Part shown: positions 22,347-30,535 of the stretch, in pieces
How positions within the stretch are numbered: position 1 is the stretch's first letter
Layout of the letters: each line of letters starts with the position of its first letter
Assembly: GCF_006335015.1 (NCBI RefSeq)
Contig: NZ_VDGT01000005.1
Location: forward strand, 1-64,000
From: Streptomyces sedi
Lineage (GTDB): Bacteria; Actinomycetota; Actinomycetes; Streptomycetales; Streptomycetaceae
DNA length: 64,000 nucleotides
Reading direction: 5' to 3'
Notes under the pieces: generated by a model
Seen by the model: only the letters and a program-made list of their open reading frames with translations
The model's database searches: none
What the model was told of the DNA's origin: nothing
Made by a program: the position numbers and the translations under genes

Positions 22347-23183
22347 ATGGCGCGACACCAGCTCACCTCAGGCGAGGAGCCAAGGGAGACCCGCTATCTG
22401 CACGGCCACCACGACTCCGTGCTCCGTTCACACCGCTGGCGCACGGCGGAGAACTCGGCCGCCTATCTGCTCCCCCGGCTCCGCCCGGGGTCCGAGCTGC
22501 TGGACGTCGGCTGCGGGCCGGGGACGCTCACCGCCGACCTGGCGGAACGGGTGGCGCCCGGCCGGGTCGTGGGCGTGGACCGGGCGGAAGAGGTGCTGGC
22601 CGAGGCGCGGACGCAGGCGGCGGCCCGCGGCCTGGACGGGGTGCGGTTCCGCACGGCGGACGCCCTGGCGTTGGACTTCGCCGACGACTCGTTCGACGTG
22701 GTCCACGCCCACCAGGTGCTCCAGCATCTGGCCGACCCGGTCGGCGCGCTGCGCGAGATGCGCAGGGTCTGCCGTCCGGGCGGGGTGGTCGCGGTCCGCG
22801 ACGCCGACTACGGCGCGATGAGCTGGTTCCCTGAGGTGCCCGGCCTCGCCGCCTGGCGGGAGCGCTACCGGCGGGTGGCCTCGGCCAGCGGGGGCGAGCC
22901 GGACGCCGGGCGCCGGCTGCTCTCCTGGGCGAGGGCGGCGGGCTTCGCCGAGGTCACGCCCTCCGCCTCGACCTGGTGCTTCGCCACCGAGGGCGACCGG
23001 TCGTGGTGGAGCGGGCTGTGGGCGGAACGCACCGTCGCCTCGGCCTTCGCGGAGCGGGCGCGGGCGCTCGGCCTCGCGACCGCGAGGGAGCTGGACGAGT
23101 CGGCCGCGGCGTGGCGCGCCTGGGGCGCCGACCCGGACGGCTGGTTCCTCGTCCCCCACGGGGAGTTGCTCTGCCGGCCGTGA
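22347..23183 (+). CDS. Class I SAM-dependent methyltransferase
   Basis: 278 residues of the UbiE/COQ5-like type: the SAM motif LLDVGCGPGTLTADLA near residue 50, acidic GVDRAEEVLAEA, then DDSFDVVHAHQVLQHLADP and MRRVCRPGGVVAVRDADYG. The target is unknown; the fold often methylates small molecules. ATG 22347 is chosen, and in-frame ATG 22320 would add nine residues. It is divergent from the hydrolase across the 16-bp repeats. Confidence 0.88.
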   Translation: MARHQLTSGEEPRETRYLHGHHDSVLRSHRWRTAENSAAYLLPRLRPGSELLDVGCGPGTLTADLAERVAPGRVVGVDRAEEVLAEARTQAAARGLDGVRFRTADALALDFADDSFDVVHAHQVLQHLADPVGALREMRRVCRPGGVVAVRDADYGAMSWFPEVPGLAAWRERYRRVASASGGEPDAGRRLLSWARAAGFAEVTPSASTWCFATEGDRSWWSGLWAERTVASAFAERARALGLATARELDESAAAWRAWGADPDGWFLVPHGELLCRP

Positions 23184-23298
23184 CCCCGCCGGCGGCTCGG
23201 GTGGCGGACGGCGACGGTCCCGGACGGTCCCGGTCTCACGGTCGTCCGCACCCCGGTGGGTGGTTGCCCGCGCGGTTGCCCGCGCGCCGCCGCCGGGG

Positions 23299-23790
23299 TC
23301 ACCGGCGCCACAGCAGCAGGCCGGTGCCGACGAGCAGCGCGACCCCCGTGGAGGCCACCGCGCGCAGGTTGTTGAAGCGGACCCAGCGGGGCGCGAAGTC
23401 GGCCCACAGCTCGGCCGCGCGCTCGGCCGTGTCGGCCGGCCCGGCGGCCAGCGCCTCGTTCAGCGGCACGTTGACCGCCGCCGTCGGGGCGATGACGCCC
23501 AGCACATGGACCAGCGCGGCGGCGGCGAACGCCAGCGCCGCCGCGCGTTGCCCCAGCGTCCACAGCACGACGGCGGTGAGCGCCGCCACCAGGGGCAGGG
23601 CCACGAAGGGGGTGAGGAAGAGCGGGCTGAGGATCTTGTCGTTCATGCCCCGCATCGCCGCCCCCGCCCGCTCGGGCCCCAGGGTGCCAAGGCCCGGCAG
23701 GACGGAGACGGAGAAGGCGAAGAACGTGCCCGCGAGCACGGCCGCCATGGTCAGGGTCGCGAGGGCGGCGCCCGCGGCGAGAAGGGTCAT
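23299..23790 (-). CDS. DUF1772 (anthrone oxygenase-like) membrane protein
   Basis: 163 residues with four hydrophobic segments (about 5-30, 55-80, 85-105, 145-162). MRGMNDKILSPLFLTPF and the NVPLNEALA motif before a WVRFNNLRAVAS helix match DUF1772, the fold shared with fungal anthrone oxygenases. The function in bacteria is not established. It stands alone, convergent with the methyltransferase and 100 bases beyond the dehydrogenase gene. Confidence 0.85.
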   Translation of the reverse strand: MTLLAAGAALATLTMAAVLAGTFFAFSVSVLPGLGTLGPERAGAAMRGMNDKILSPLFLTPFVALPLVAALTAVVLWTLGQRAAALAFAAAALVHVLGVIAPTAAVNVPLNEALAAGPADTAERAAELWADFAPRWVRFNNLRAVASTGVALLVGTGLLLWRR

Positions 23791-23891
23791 GCCGACCAGC
23801 CAAGCCGCTCACGCCGCCCCGCGACCATCGCCGACGCGCTCACGCACATGCGCGAGCATCCACGGCGCGCACGGCGCGCGGTCGGCCGGTG

Positions 23892-24881
23892 TTAGGGCCG
23901 GACCACGATCTTGCGCCCCTTGCCCGCCGCGAAGCGGTCCAGGGCGGCCGGGTACTCGTCCAGCGGGAGCCGGTCGCTGATGAACACCGCCGGGTCGAGG
24001 ACCCCGGCGGCGAACAGGTCGGCGGCCCGCTCGTAGCTGTGCAGGACGGCCATCGAGCCGGTGATGGTGATCTCCTGGTTGTAGATCTTGTACGGCTCGA
24101 TGACGGCGGTCGTCGCGTAGTCGGCGACGCCGAACTGGAGGAACGTACCCGCCTTGGCGACGCGCCCGATGCCGTCCTGGATGGCGGCGGCGTTGCCCGT
24201 GGCGTCCACCACGATGTCCCAGCCGTCGGGCCGGTCCAGCTCGTCGGCGTTGCCGGCCGTCTCCGAGCAGCCCAGCGCGGCGGCGGTCGCCAGCCGGTCC
24301 GGGTTGATGTCGACGACGTCGACGCCGCTGGCGCCGGTCCGCTTGGCCAGTTCCAGCATCATCAGGCCCATGGTGCCCGAGCCGTAGATCAGCACCCGGG
24401 CGCCCAGCGCCGAGCGCAGCACGTCGTAGCCGCGCACCGCGCAGGACAGCGGCTCGATCAGCGCGGCGTCCTCGGTGGCGACATGCTCGGGCAGCGGCAC
24501 GCAGTTGGCGACCGGTGCCACCGCGTACTCCGCGGCGCCGCCCGGCACCGTCACGCCGATCGCGGCCCAACGGTCACACATGTTGTTGTGGCCGGTGCGG
24601 CAGTAACGGCACTCGTGGCAGTAGAGCGAGGGGTCGACCGCCACCCGTTCGCCCACGGCGCGCTCGGTGACCTCGGTCCCGACGGCGACCACCTCGCCGG
24701 CGAACTCGTGGCCGGGGACCACGGGCAGCGTGGGGGCGAACTCGCCCTGACGGATGTGGAGATCGGTACCGCACAGCCCGCAGGCCGCGACCTTCACCAC
24801 GACCTGGCGCGGCCCCGGGGTGGGGTCGGGCACGGTGGTGACGTTGACCTTGCCCACGGATTCGATGAGTGCGGCTTTCAC
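23892..24881 (-). CDS. Zinc-dependent polyol/alcohol dehydrogenase (medium-chain family)
   Basis: 329 residues. The catalytic zinc ligand is in ACGLCGTDLHIRQGEF with GHEFAGEVVAVG; the structural zinc cysteines are in YCHECRYCRTGHNNMC; the NAD(P) motif is LIYGSGTMGLMMLELAKR with D in VVDINPDR, suggesting NAD. It resembles sorbitol/threonine dehydrogenases. GTG 24881 overlaps the permease stop (GTGA), making it the last gene of the importer operon. It probably oxidises the imported polyol or sugar. Confidence 0.92.
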   Translation of the reverse strand: MKAALIESVGKVNVTTVPDPTPGPRQVVVKVAACGLCGTDLHIRQGEFAPTLPVVPGHEFAGEVVAVGTEVTERAVGERVAVDPSLYCHECRYCRTGHNNMCDRWAAIGVTVPGGAAEYAVAPVANCVPLPEHVATEDAALIEPLSCAVRGYDVLRSALGARVLIYGSGTMGLMMLELAKRTGASGVDVVDINPDRLATAAALGCSETAGNADELDRPDGWDIVVDATGNAAAIQDGIGRVAKAGTFLQFGVADYATTAVIEPYKIYNQEITITGSMAVLHSYERAADLFAAGVLDPAVFISDRLPLDEYPAALDRFAAGKGRKIVVRP

Positions 24882-25756
24882 TTGACTGCTCCTAGCGACA
24901 GGCCCTGGACCAGCTTGTCCTGGGCGGCGAAGCCGGCGGCGAGCACCGGCAGGGAGATGGCGACGGCCGCGGCCGAGAGCTGCGCCAGGAAGAGGCCCTG
25001 GCTGGTGATGAACCGGGTGAGGAAGACCGGCGCGGTCTCCGCCACCACCCCGGTGAGCACCCGGGCGAAGAGCAGCTCGTTCCAGCTGAAGATGAAGCAG
25101 ATCAGCGCGGTGGCCGCGATACCGGGCAGCACGATGGGGGCGATGACCCGTCCCAGCACCACCGGCAGCCGGGCGCCGTCGAGTTGGGCCGCCTCGATCA
25201 CCGAGACGGGAACCTCGGCCAGGAAGGACTGGAGCATCCACACGGCGATGGGCAGGTTCATCGACGTGTAGAGGAGCACCAGCAGCCAGACGTTGTCCAG
25301 CATCCCCACGTTCCTGGCGAACAGATAGATGGGCAGCAGGCCGGCGACGATCGGCAGCATCTTGGTGGACAGGAAGAAGAACAGCGCGTCGCGCCACGCC
25401 TTCACCGGTCGGATCGCCAGCGCGTACGCGGCCGGCAGCGCCAGCAGCAGCACCAGCAGGGTGGACGCCAGCGAGGCGGTCATCGAGTTGATCAACGGCG
25501 GCCAGGGCTCGCTGTCGAAGAACTCGCGGTAGCCGTCCAGCGTCAGCGGCGCGGTGATCGCCGGCGGGTTGCTGGCGGCGTCCGGCTCGCTGTGGAACGA
25601 CGTCAGCACCATCCAGGCGACCGGCAGGAAGAGCACCAGGCCCCCCAGCCAGGCCACCAGGGCCAGCGCCGCGTTCTTCAGCGAACGTGGCTTCGCGGCC
25701 TTGACGAGCGTCGGACGGGACGTCGACTTGTCGGTAGGAGCGGTGAGTTGAGTCAT
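24878..25756 (-). CDS. Carbohydrate ABC transporter permease (MalG-type)
   Basis: 292 residues, six membrane helices, and the EAA loop VSVIEAAQLDGARLPVVLGRVIAPIVLPG that docks to the ATPase. It is the MalG-like half of a sugar or polyol importer. ATG 25756 overlaps the preceding permease gene (ATGA). No ATP-binding subunit is in the operon; in Streptomyces such importers share the MsiK ATPase encoded elsewhere, which I infer here. Confidence 0.93.
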   Translation of the reverse strand: MTQLTAPTDKSTSRPTLVKAAKPRSLKNAALALVAWLGGLVLFLPVAWMVLTSFHSEPDAASNPPAITAPLTLDGYREFFDSEPWPPLINSMTASLASTLLVLLLALPAAYALAIRPVKAWRDALFFFLSTKMLPIVAGLLPIYLFARNVGMLDNVWLLVLLYTSMNLPIAVWMLQSFLAEVPVSVIEAAQLDGARLPVVLGRVIAPIVLPGIAATALICFIFSWNELLFARVLTGVVAETAPVFLTRFITSQGLFLAQLSAAAVAISLPVLAAGFAAQDKLVQGLSLGAVK

Positions 25757-26712
25757 CCCCTGCTCCCCTCCTCCCGGAAGAGCGAGGACACCACGCGCAG
25801 GGCGAACACGGCGATCAGCAGGGAGCCGAGAACGACCAGCACCCCGGCCGCGGAGGCGACGCCGTAGTCCTGCGCCTTGTAGAACTCGCGGTAGATGACG
25901 AACGGCAGGTTGGCGGTGTCCAGGGCACCACCGGTGAGCGTGTACACGGCCTCGAAGTTCTGCACGACGTAGATCGAGCCGAGCAGCGCGCCGAGTTCGA
26001 GGTAGCGCCGCAGGTGCGGCAGGGTCAGATAGCGGAAGACCTGCCAGTTGCCGGCGCCGTCGATCTTGGCGGCCTCGGAGAGTTCCGGCGAGCGGCTCTG
26101 GAGGCCGGCCAGCAGGATCAGCATCATGAACGGGGTCCACTGCCAGATCAGCGAGATCTCGACGGCCAGCAGCGGCATGTCGGAGATCCAGTCGGGCTGC
26201 GGCGCCTCGAAGCCGAAGAGGTCGCCGAACTTCCCCAACATGCCGTTGAGCAGCCCGTACTCGGGGTTGAACAGCAGATGCTTCCACATCAGCGCGGCGG
26301 CGATGGGGACCACCAGGAACGGGGTGATCGCCATGGTGCGCACCAGCCCGCGCCCCTTGAACTTGCGGTCCAGCAGCAGCGCGAGGCCGAGGCCCAGCAG
26401 CAGGCTGACGATCACCACGGTGGCGGTCAGCAGCGCGGTGGTGAAGACCGCGTTGCGCAGGCTGGACTCGCCGAGCACCGACTCGTAGTTGTCGAGTCCG
26501 CTGAACGCCCGGTCCTCGGGGTAAAGGGCGTTCCACTCGAAGAGCGAGATCACCAGCGTGGCCGCGAACGGGAGCTGGGTGACCAGGATCAGGAAGACCA
26601 GGGCGGGCAGCAGCGGTGCCCTGGTCGCCCACGCCTTGGCCCGGCCGGGGCCCGGGCGGGGGGCGCGGGGTCGGCGGGGGCCGACGGCGGTCTTTTCTTC
26701 GGTGGTGGTCAT
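25753..26712 (-). CDS. Sugar ABC transporter permease (MalF-type)
   Basis: 319 residues with six membrane helices after a basic N-terminus; the EAA loop is SPELSEAAKIDGAGNWQVFRYLTLPHLRR. It is the MalF-like half of the importer. The ATG overlaps the binding-protein stop and its own stop overlaps the next permease, so the three are tightly coupled. The long periplasmic loop between helices 2 and 3 (about 125-165) fits the MalF type. Confidence 0.93.
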   Translation of the reverse strand: MTTTEEKTAVGPRRPRAPRPGPGRAKAWATRAPLLPALVFLILVTQLPFAATLVISLFEWNALYPEDRAFSGLDNYESVLGESSLRNAVFTTALLTATVVIVSLLLGLGLALLLDRKFKGRGLVRTMAITPFLVVPIAAALMWKHLLFNPEYGLLNGMLGKFGDLFGFEAPQPDWISDMPLLAVEISLIWQWTPFMMLILLAGLQSRSPELSEAAKIDGAGNWQVFRYLTLPHLRRYLELGALLGSIYVVQNFEAVYTLTGGALDTANLPFVIYREFYKAQDYGVASAAGVLVVLGSLLIAVFALRVVSSLFREEGSRG

Positions 26713-28067
26713 CGTTCGCGGTACCTCTCGGTGGCGGACTCGGCCATGTCCTGGGAGGCGTCCAGGGCGTCCTGGACGCTCTGTTGGCCCGCGATGGCGG
26801 CGCTGATCTCCTGGGAGACCAGCGTGCCGAGGTCGGAGAACTCGGGGATGCCGACGAACTGCACGCCGGGCGCGGGGCGTTCCTGCACCCCGGGGCTGAC
26901 GGGGTCGGCCTCACTGATGGCGTCCCTGGTCACCTCGTAGAACGCGGAGGCGGCCTCCTGGTAGTCCGGGTGCTCGAAGGTGGAGGACCGCTTGCCCGCG
27001 GGCGCGTTCTCCCAGCCGAGGGTCTCGCCGACCAGCTCCTCGAACTCGGCGCTGGAGGCCCAGGAGATGAACTCCCACGCCTTGTCCGGCTTGTCCGACG
27101 CCTGCTGGATTCCCCAGGCCCAGGTGTAGAGCCAGCCGGAGCTGTCGGTCTCCTCGACCGGGGCGGCGGCATAGCCGATGTCGCCGCGCACCGGCGAGTT
27201 GTCGGCCTCCAGCGAGCCGGCGCCGGCGGTGGCGTCGTACCACATGGCGGTGTTGCCCTGGACCATGTTGTTCAGGCACTCGGCGTAGCCCGACTGGGCC
27301 GCGCCGGACTCGCCGTGCTCGCGGACCAGGTCGACGTAGAACTCGGTCGCCTCGACGAACTCCGGCGCGTTCAGGCGGGGTTCCCAGTCGGCGTCGAACC
27401 AGGTGCCGCCGTGCGTGTTGACCACGGTGGTCAACGGGGCGATCACCTCGCCCCAACCGGGCAGCCCGCGCAGGCAGATGCCCTTCATGTCGGCCTCGGC
27501 GGCGTCCACGGCGGCGGCCAGCTCCGCGACCTCGGTCCAGGTCGGGCGCTCGGGCATGGTCAGCCCGTGCTCCTCGAAGACGTCGGTCCGGTACATCAGG
27601 AAGGAGGACTCGCCGTAGTACGGCTGCGCGTAGACCTGGCCGTCGTCGCCGGTGAGCGACGTCTGGATCGGCTCCAAAATGTCGTCCACGGCGTAGTCGG
27701 TGTCCTCGGCCAGATACGGGTCCAGCGGCTCAAGCCACTTGTTCCTGGCGTAGATCGGCGTCTCGTAGTTGGAGATCGTCGCCACGTCGTACTGTCCCGA
27801 CTGGTTGGCGAAGTCCTGCCCGATCTTGTCCCTGACCTCGTTCTCCGGCAGCACGGTGAAGTGCACGTCGATGCCGGTCTCGGCGGTGAAGTGTTCGGCC
27901 GTCAGCTCCTGGAGCGTGATCATCTGGGGGTTGTTGACCATCAGCACGTTGATGCTGTTCTTCCCGCCGGATCCGGGTCCGCCGGCTCCCGCGCAGGAGG
28001 TGAGCAGCGCGCCGACGGCCGCCGATGCCAGAAGGACGCGTCGTTTGCGTCGTTTTCCTGGGGACAT
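26709..28067 (-). CDS. Extracellular solute-binding lipoprotein of the sugar/polyol importer
   Basis: 452 residues. The signal RRKRRVLLASAAVGALLTSC ends in a lipobox with Cys25, anchoring the protein outside the membrane. The family-1 binding fold is shown by INVLMVNNPQMITLQELT, AQPYYGESSFLMYRTDVFEEHG and AWGIQQASDKPDKAWEFISW. It resembles SmoE-like polyol (mannitol/sorbitol) binders, in keeping with the dehydrogenase at the operon end, but the ligand is not certain. ATG 28067 follows AGGAG; an upstream in-frame start would spoil the signal peptide. Confidence 0.92.
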   Translation of the reverse strand: MSPGKRRKRRVLLASAAVGALLTSCAGAGGPGSGGKNSINVLMVNNPQMITLQELTAEHFTAETGIDVHFTVLPENEVRDKIGQDFANQSGQYDVATISNYETPIYARNKWLEPLDPYLAEDTDYAVDDILEPIQTSLTGDDGQVYAQPYYGESSFLMYRTDVFEEHGLTMPERPTWTEVAELAAAVDAAEADMKGICLRGLPGWGEVIAPLTTVVNTHGGTWFDADWEPRLNAPEFVEATEFYVDLVREHGESGAAQSGYAECLNNMVQGNTAMWYDATAGAGSLEADNSPVRGDIGYAAAPVEETDSSGWLYTWAWGIQQASDKPDKAWEFISWASSAEFEELVGETLGWENAPAGKRSSTFEHPDYQEAASAFYEVTRDAISEADPVSPGVQERPAPGVQFVGIPEFSDLGTLVSQEISAAIAGQQSVQDALDASQDMAESATERYRER

Positions 28068-28148
28068 GAGGGGGGCTCCTGGGGTCATGTCGGCCGTGCG
28101 GGATCGCCCCACCCGCCGGCCGGGTCGGTTGTCGGGGCGGGGCTTGGG

Positions 28149-28910
28149 TCAGACGCGGATGACCTGCGGCCCCTTCAGGACGTAGCGCTGCGCCTCAGCC
28201 GCTGGCAGGCGCAGACTGGTCACGACGGTGTCCAGGTCGGACACGTCAGCGAAGCGGCAGAAGCTCGCCGCTCCGAACTTGGTGTGGATACCGGCGAAGA
28301 CGCGGCGTCGGGAGACCGCCACGGCCTGTCGTTTGACCTCGGCCACCGCGGGGTCGGGGGTGGTCAGGCCGTGCTCGCGGGAGATGCCGTTGGCTCCGAT
28401 GAAGCCGAGGTCGATCACGAACGTGCCGAGCATGTCGGTGACCCAGTGGTCGACGGTGGCGAGCGTGGCGTCGCGCACCCGGCCGCCCAGGAGCAGCACG
28501 CTGAACTGGTCGACGGTCGCCAGGGTGCTGGCCACCGCCAACGACGCGGTGACCACCGTGAGTCGGCGGTCCCGCGGCAGGGACTCGGCGATGAGCTGGG
28601 GGGTGAAGCCCTCGTCGATGAAGATGGTCTCGGCGTCGCCGACCAGTTCGGCCGCCGCCGTCGCGATCCGGCGTTTCTCGGGCACGTGTCGGGTGGAACG
28701 GGCGGCGAGCGTGGTCTCGAAGCCGGCGCTCTCCACGGGGTACGCGCCCCCGTGGGTGCGGCGCAGCAGGCCGTGGGCCTCCAGCACCCGCAGGTCGCGT
28801 CGGATGGTCTCCCTGGCCACCCGCAGCTCGTCGGCGAGCGCGGTCACCTCGACCGAGCCCGCCCGGCGGGCGGCCCGCACGATGGCGCGCTGCCGTTCCA
28901 CGGCTGCCAT
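28149..28910 (-). CDS. DeoR-family transcriptional regulator
   Basis: 253 residues. The N-terminal winged helix has the DeoR signature VEVTALADELRVARETIRRDLRVLEAHGLLRRTHGGA, here residues about 20-55, and the C-terminal sugar-phosphate sensor contains IFIDEGFTPQLIAESL and DLGFIGANGIS. It is the first gene of the unit, 81 bases before the binding protein, so it probably represses its own importer operon and is relieved by a phosphorylated substrate. ATG 28910 follows GGAGG. Confidence 0.9.
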   Translation of the reverse strand: MAAVERQRAIVRAARRAGSVEVTALADELRVARETIRRDLRVLEAHGLLRRTHGGAYPVESAGFETTLAARSTRHVPEKRRIATAAAELVGDAETIFIDEGFTPQLIAESLPRDRRLTVVTASLAVASTLATVDQFSVLLLGGRVRDATLATVDHWVTDMLGTFVIDLGFIGANGISREHGLTTPDPAVAEVKRQAVAVSRRRVFAGIHTKFGAASFCRFADVSDLDTVVTSLRLPAAEAQRYVLKGPQVIRV

Positions 28911-29253
28911 GCCCGCCTCCCGCTTCCGTACATCTCGTCGCCCGGTGCCCGAGTGGGCCCGTACGGAGATTTGTACCGGGGTCGGGCGGTGAGGCACAGG
29001 GGGTACCCCTTGATGATCGCGCCTGCTTCTGCCCGTTTCCACCGGGGAGGGCTGCCGTGCGCCCCCTGGTCAACAGGCCGCCACGGAGCCATGTCCGGCC
29101 CACCGAACGCCCGTTTCGCGCCCCGGATGCGCCCGCTTCACGCCCGCATCGGCCCGCGGCGCCGCGCACGCCCCCGGATGTCCGGTCGGGCAGCGGGCGC
29201 CGATCGGGCGCGGTGGCGCGTCGCGCCGCGCGGTGGGGCCGGCGCGGGAACGG
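28911..29253. other. Gene-free stretch between DeoR and LapA-like genes
   Basis: Apart from the possible DeoR operator at 28928-28978 I see nothing convincing here. The open frames over 29050-29250 are arginine- and proline-rich on both strands and have no ribosome site. Confidence 0.5.
28928..28978 (-). promoter_or_regulatory. Candidate operator upstream of the DeoR gene
   Basis: GTACATCTC at 28928-28936 and GAGATTTGTAC at 28966-28976 form an imperfect inverted pair, the second within GTACGGAGATTTGTAC. It lies 18-68 bases before the DeoR start, where an autorepressor site is expected. Confidence 0.35.
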
Positions 29254-29481
29254 TCAGCGGCGGCGTGCGGCGTAGAGGCCGCCGAGCGCCCCGATGAGCA
29301 GCGTGAAGAGCAGCGCCAGCCACAGCGGCATGGTCACCTCGGGCACCAGCAGTCTGATCTTCGTCTGCCGGGTGTTGCCGAAGATGAAGATCAACGTGAG
29401 CGCCGCGACCACCAGCATGATGATCCGGCCGGGCGTGAGGAACGCGTGGGAGCGCGGGGCGCGCGGGGGCTCGGTCGTCAT
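29254..29481 (-). CDS. LapA-domain (DUF1049) small membrane protein
   Basis: 75 residues with two membrane helices (about 19-36 and 50-70) separated by the conserved GNTRQTKIRLLVPEVTMPLWL segment, as in DUF1049/LapA proteins. In enteric bacteria LapA takes part in lipopolysaccharide control; in Gram-positive actinomycetes, which have none, the role is unknown. The gene follows the CBS-domain gene on the same strand but a terminator lies between. Confidence 0.8.
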   Translation of the reverse strand: MTTEPPRAPRSHAFLTPGRIIMLVVAALTLIFIFGNTRQTKIRLLVPEVTMPLWLALLFTLLIGALGGLYAARRR

Positions 29482-29507
29482 GCTCCCAGGATGCGAGCGA
29501 AACGGGA

Positions 29508-29537
29508 CGCCCGCCCGCCGGGAGCGGCGGGCGGGCG
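29508..29537 (-). terminator. Hairpin terminator after the CBS-domain gene
   Basis: CGCCCGCCCGCC and GGCGGGCGGGCG form a perfect 12-bp stem with a 6-nt loop, between the CBS-domain gene (stop 29575) and the LapA-like gene (start 29481). Confidence 0.6.
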
Positions 29538-29574
29538 AAGCGCGTCAGGGCGCGTCAGGGCACCTCAGGGAACC

Positions 29575-29991
29575 TCAGGAGTAGACGCGCTCCGCGAACT
29601 CGGCGATCTGGTCGTCGGTGAGCGTCCTGGCGAGGTCAGCCTCGCTGATCATGCCGACGAGCCGCTTGTTCTCGTCGATCACGGGCAGCCGGCGGATCTG
29701 GTGCGCGACCATCTCGGCCAGCACCTCCTCGTCCTCGGCCAGGGTCGACACCCAGCGCGGGGTGCCGCGCACCAGGTCACCCGCCGTGGTGTGGGCCGGG
29801 TCGTGACCGGCGGCGACGCAGCGCACGACGATGTCGCGGTCGGTCACGATGCCGCAGAGGCGCTCGTTGGCGTCGCTCACGGGGAGCGCGCCGACGTCCA
29901 GCTCGCGCATCAGCTGCGCGGCGCGGTCCAGGCTCTCCGTGGCGGGAATCCACTGCGCGCCGGGGTTCATGATGTCGGCGGCGATGGCCAT
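29575..29991 (-). CDS. CBS-domain-pair protein
   Basis: 138 residues made of two CBS domains: AADIMNPGAQWIPATESLDRAAQLM with ALPVSDANERLCGIVTDRDIVVR, then WVSTLAEDEEVLAEMVAHQ with LPVIDENKRLVGMISEADLAR. Such stand-alone pairs bind adenine nucleotides and act as energy or stress sensors; no partner is encoded beside it. ATG 29991 follows AGGAGAGGAACG. Upstream lies repeat cluster C. Confidence 0.92.
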   Translation of the reverse strand: MAIAADIMNPGAQWIPATESLDRAAQLMRELDVGALPVSDANERLCGIVTDRDIVVRCVAAGHDPAHTTAGDLVRGTPRWVSTLAEDEEVLAEMVAHQIRRLPVIDENKRLVGMISEADLARTLTDDQIAEFAERVYS

Positions 29992-30109
29992 GGGTTCGTT
30001 CCTCTCCTCGTCGCGGGGGCGATCAGGGATCGTCTCGTTCTCATGCCTCACGTCCCACTGTGCCGCCCCCACCCCCACTCCGCCATTCGGGTGGTCGAGC
30101 CGACCCTGC

Positions 30110-30530
30110 TCACGCCGCCACCGGCCATGCAGGGGCGCGGGGAACGGCGCGAGCAACCGACCACCGGGGCGCAGACGACAACCCACCCAGGCCGGCAAGG
30201 CCCGTAGTCGACCAACCCCCGCCACACAGCATTCGCGCAGTTCCCCGCGCCCCCAAGCCGCCCACCGGCCTGAAGGGGCGCGGGGAACGGCGCGAGCAAC
30301 CACACACCGGGGCGCACCCGACAACCCACCCAGCCACAAAGCTCCGTAGTCGACCAACCCCCGCCACACAGCATTCGCGCAGTTCCCCGCGCCCCCAAAC
30401 AAGCCGCCCACGGCAGTGCATGGGCGCGGGGAACGGCGCGAGCAACCCACCACCGGGGCGCACCCGACAACCCACCCAGGCCGGCAAGGCCAGTAGTCGA
30501 CCAACCCCCGCCACAAACGCCCCGCGGGGC
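30110..30530 (+). repeat. Interspersed hairpin repeat, cluster C (largest copy)
   Basis: Fills the gap between the CBS-domain and S9 peptidase genes. Three right arms begin at about 30132, 30275 and 30421 and two left arms at about 30234 and 30375, linked by near-identical text (GTAGTCGACCAACCCCCGCC; CACCGGGGCGCACCCGACAA). The unit length is about 145 bases. No gene is seen; open frames on the minus strand are repeat translations. Confidence 0.88.
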
Positions 30531-30535
30531 CCCGG

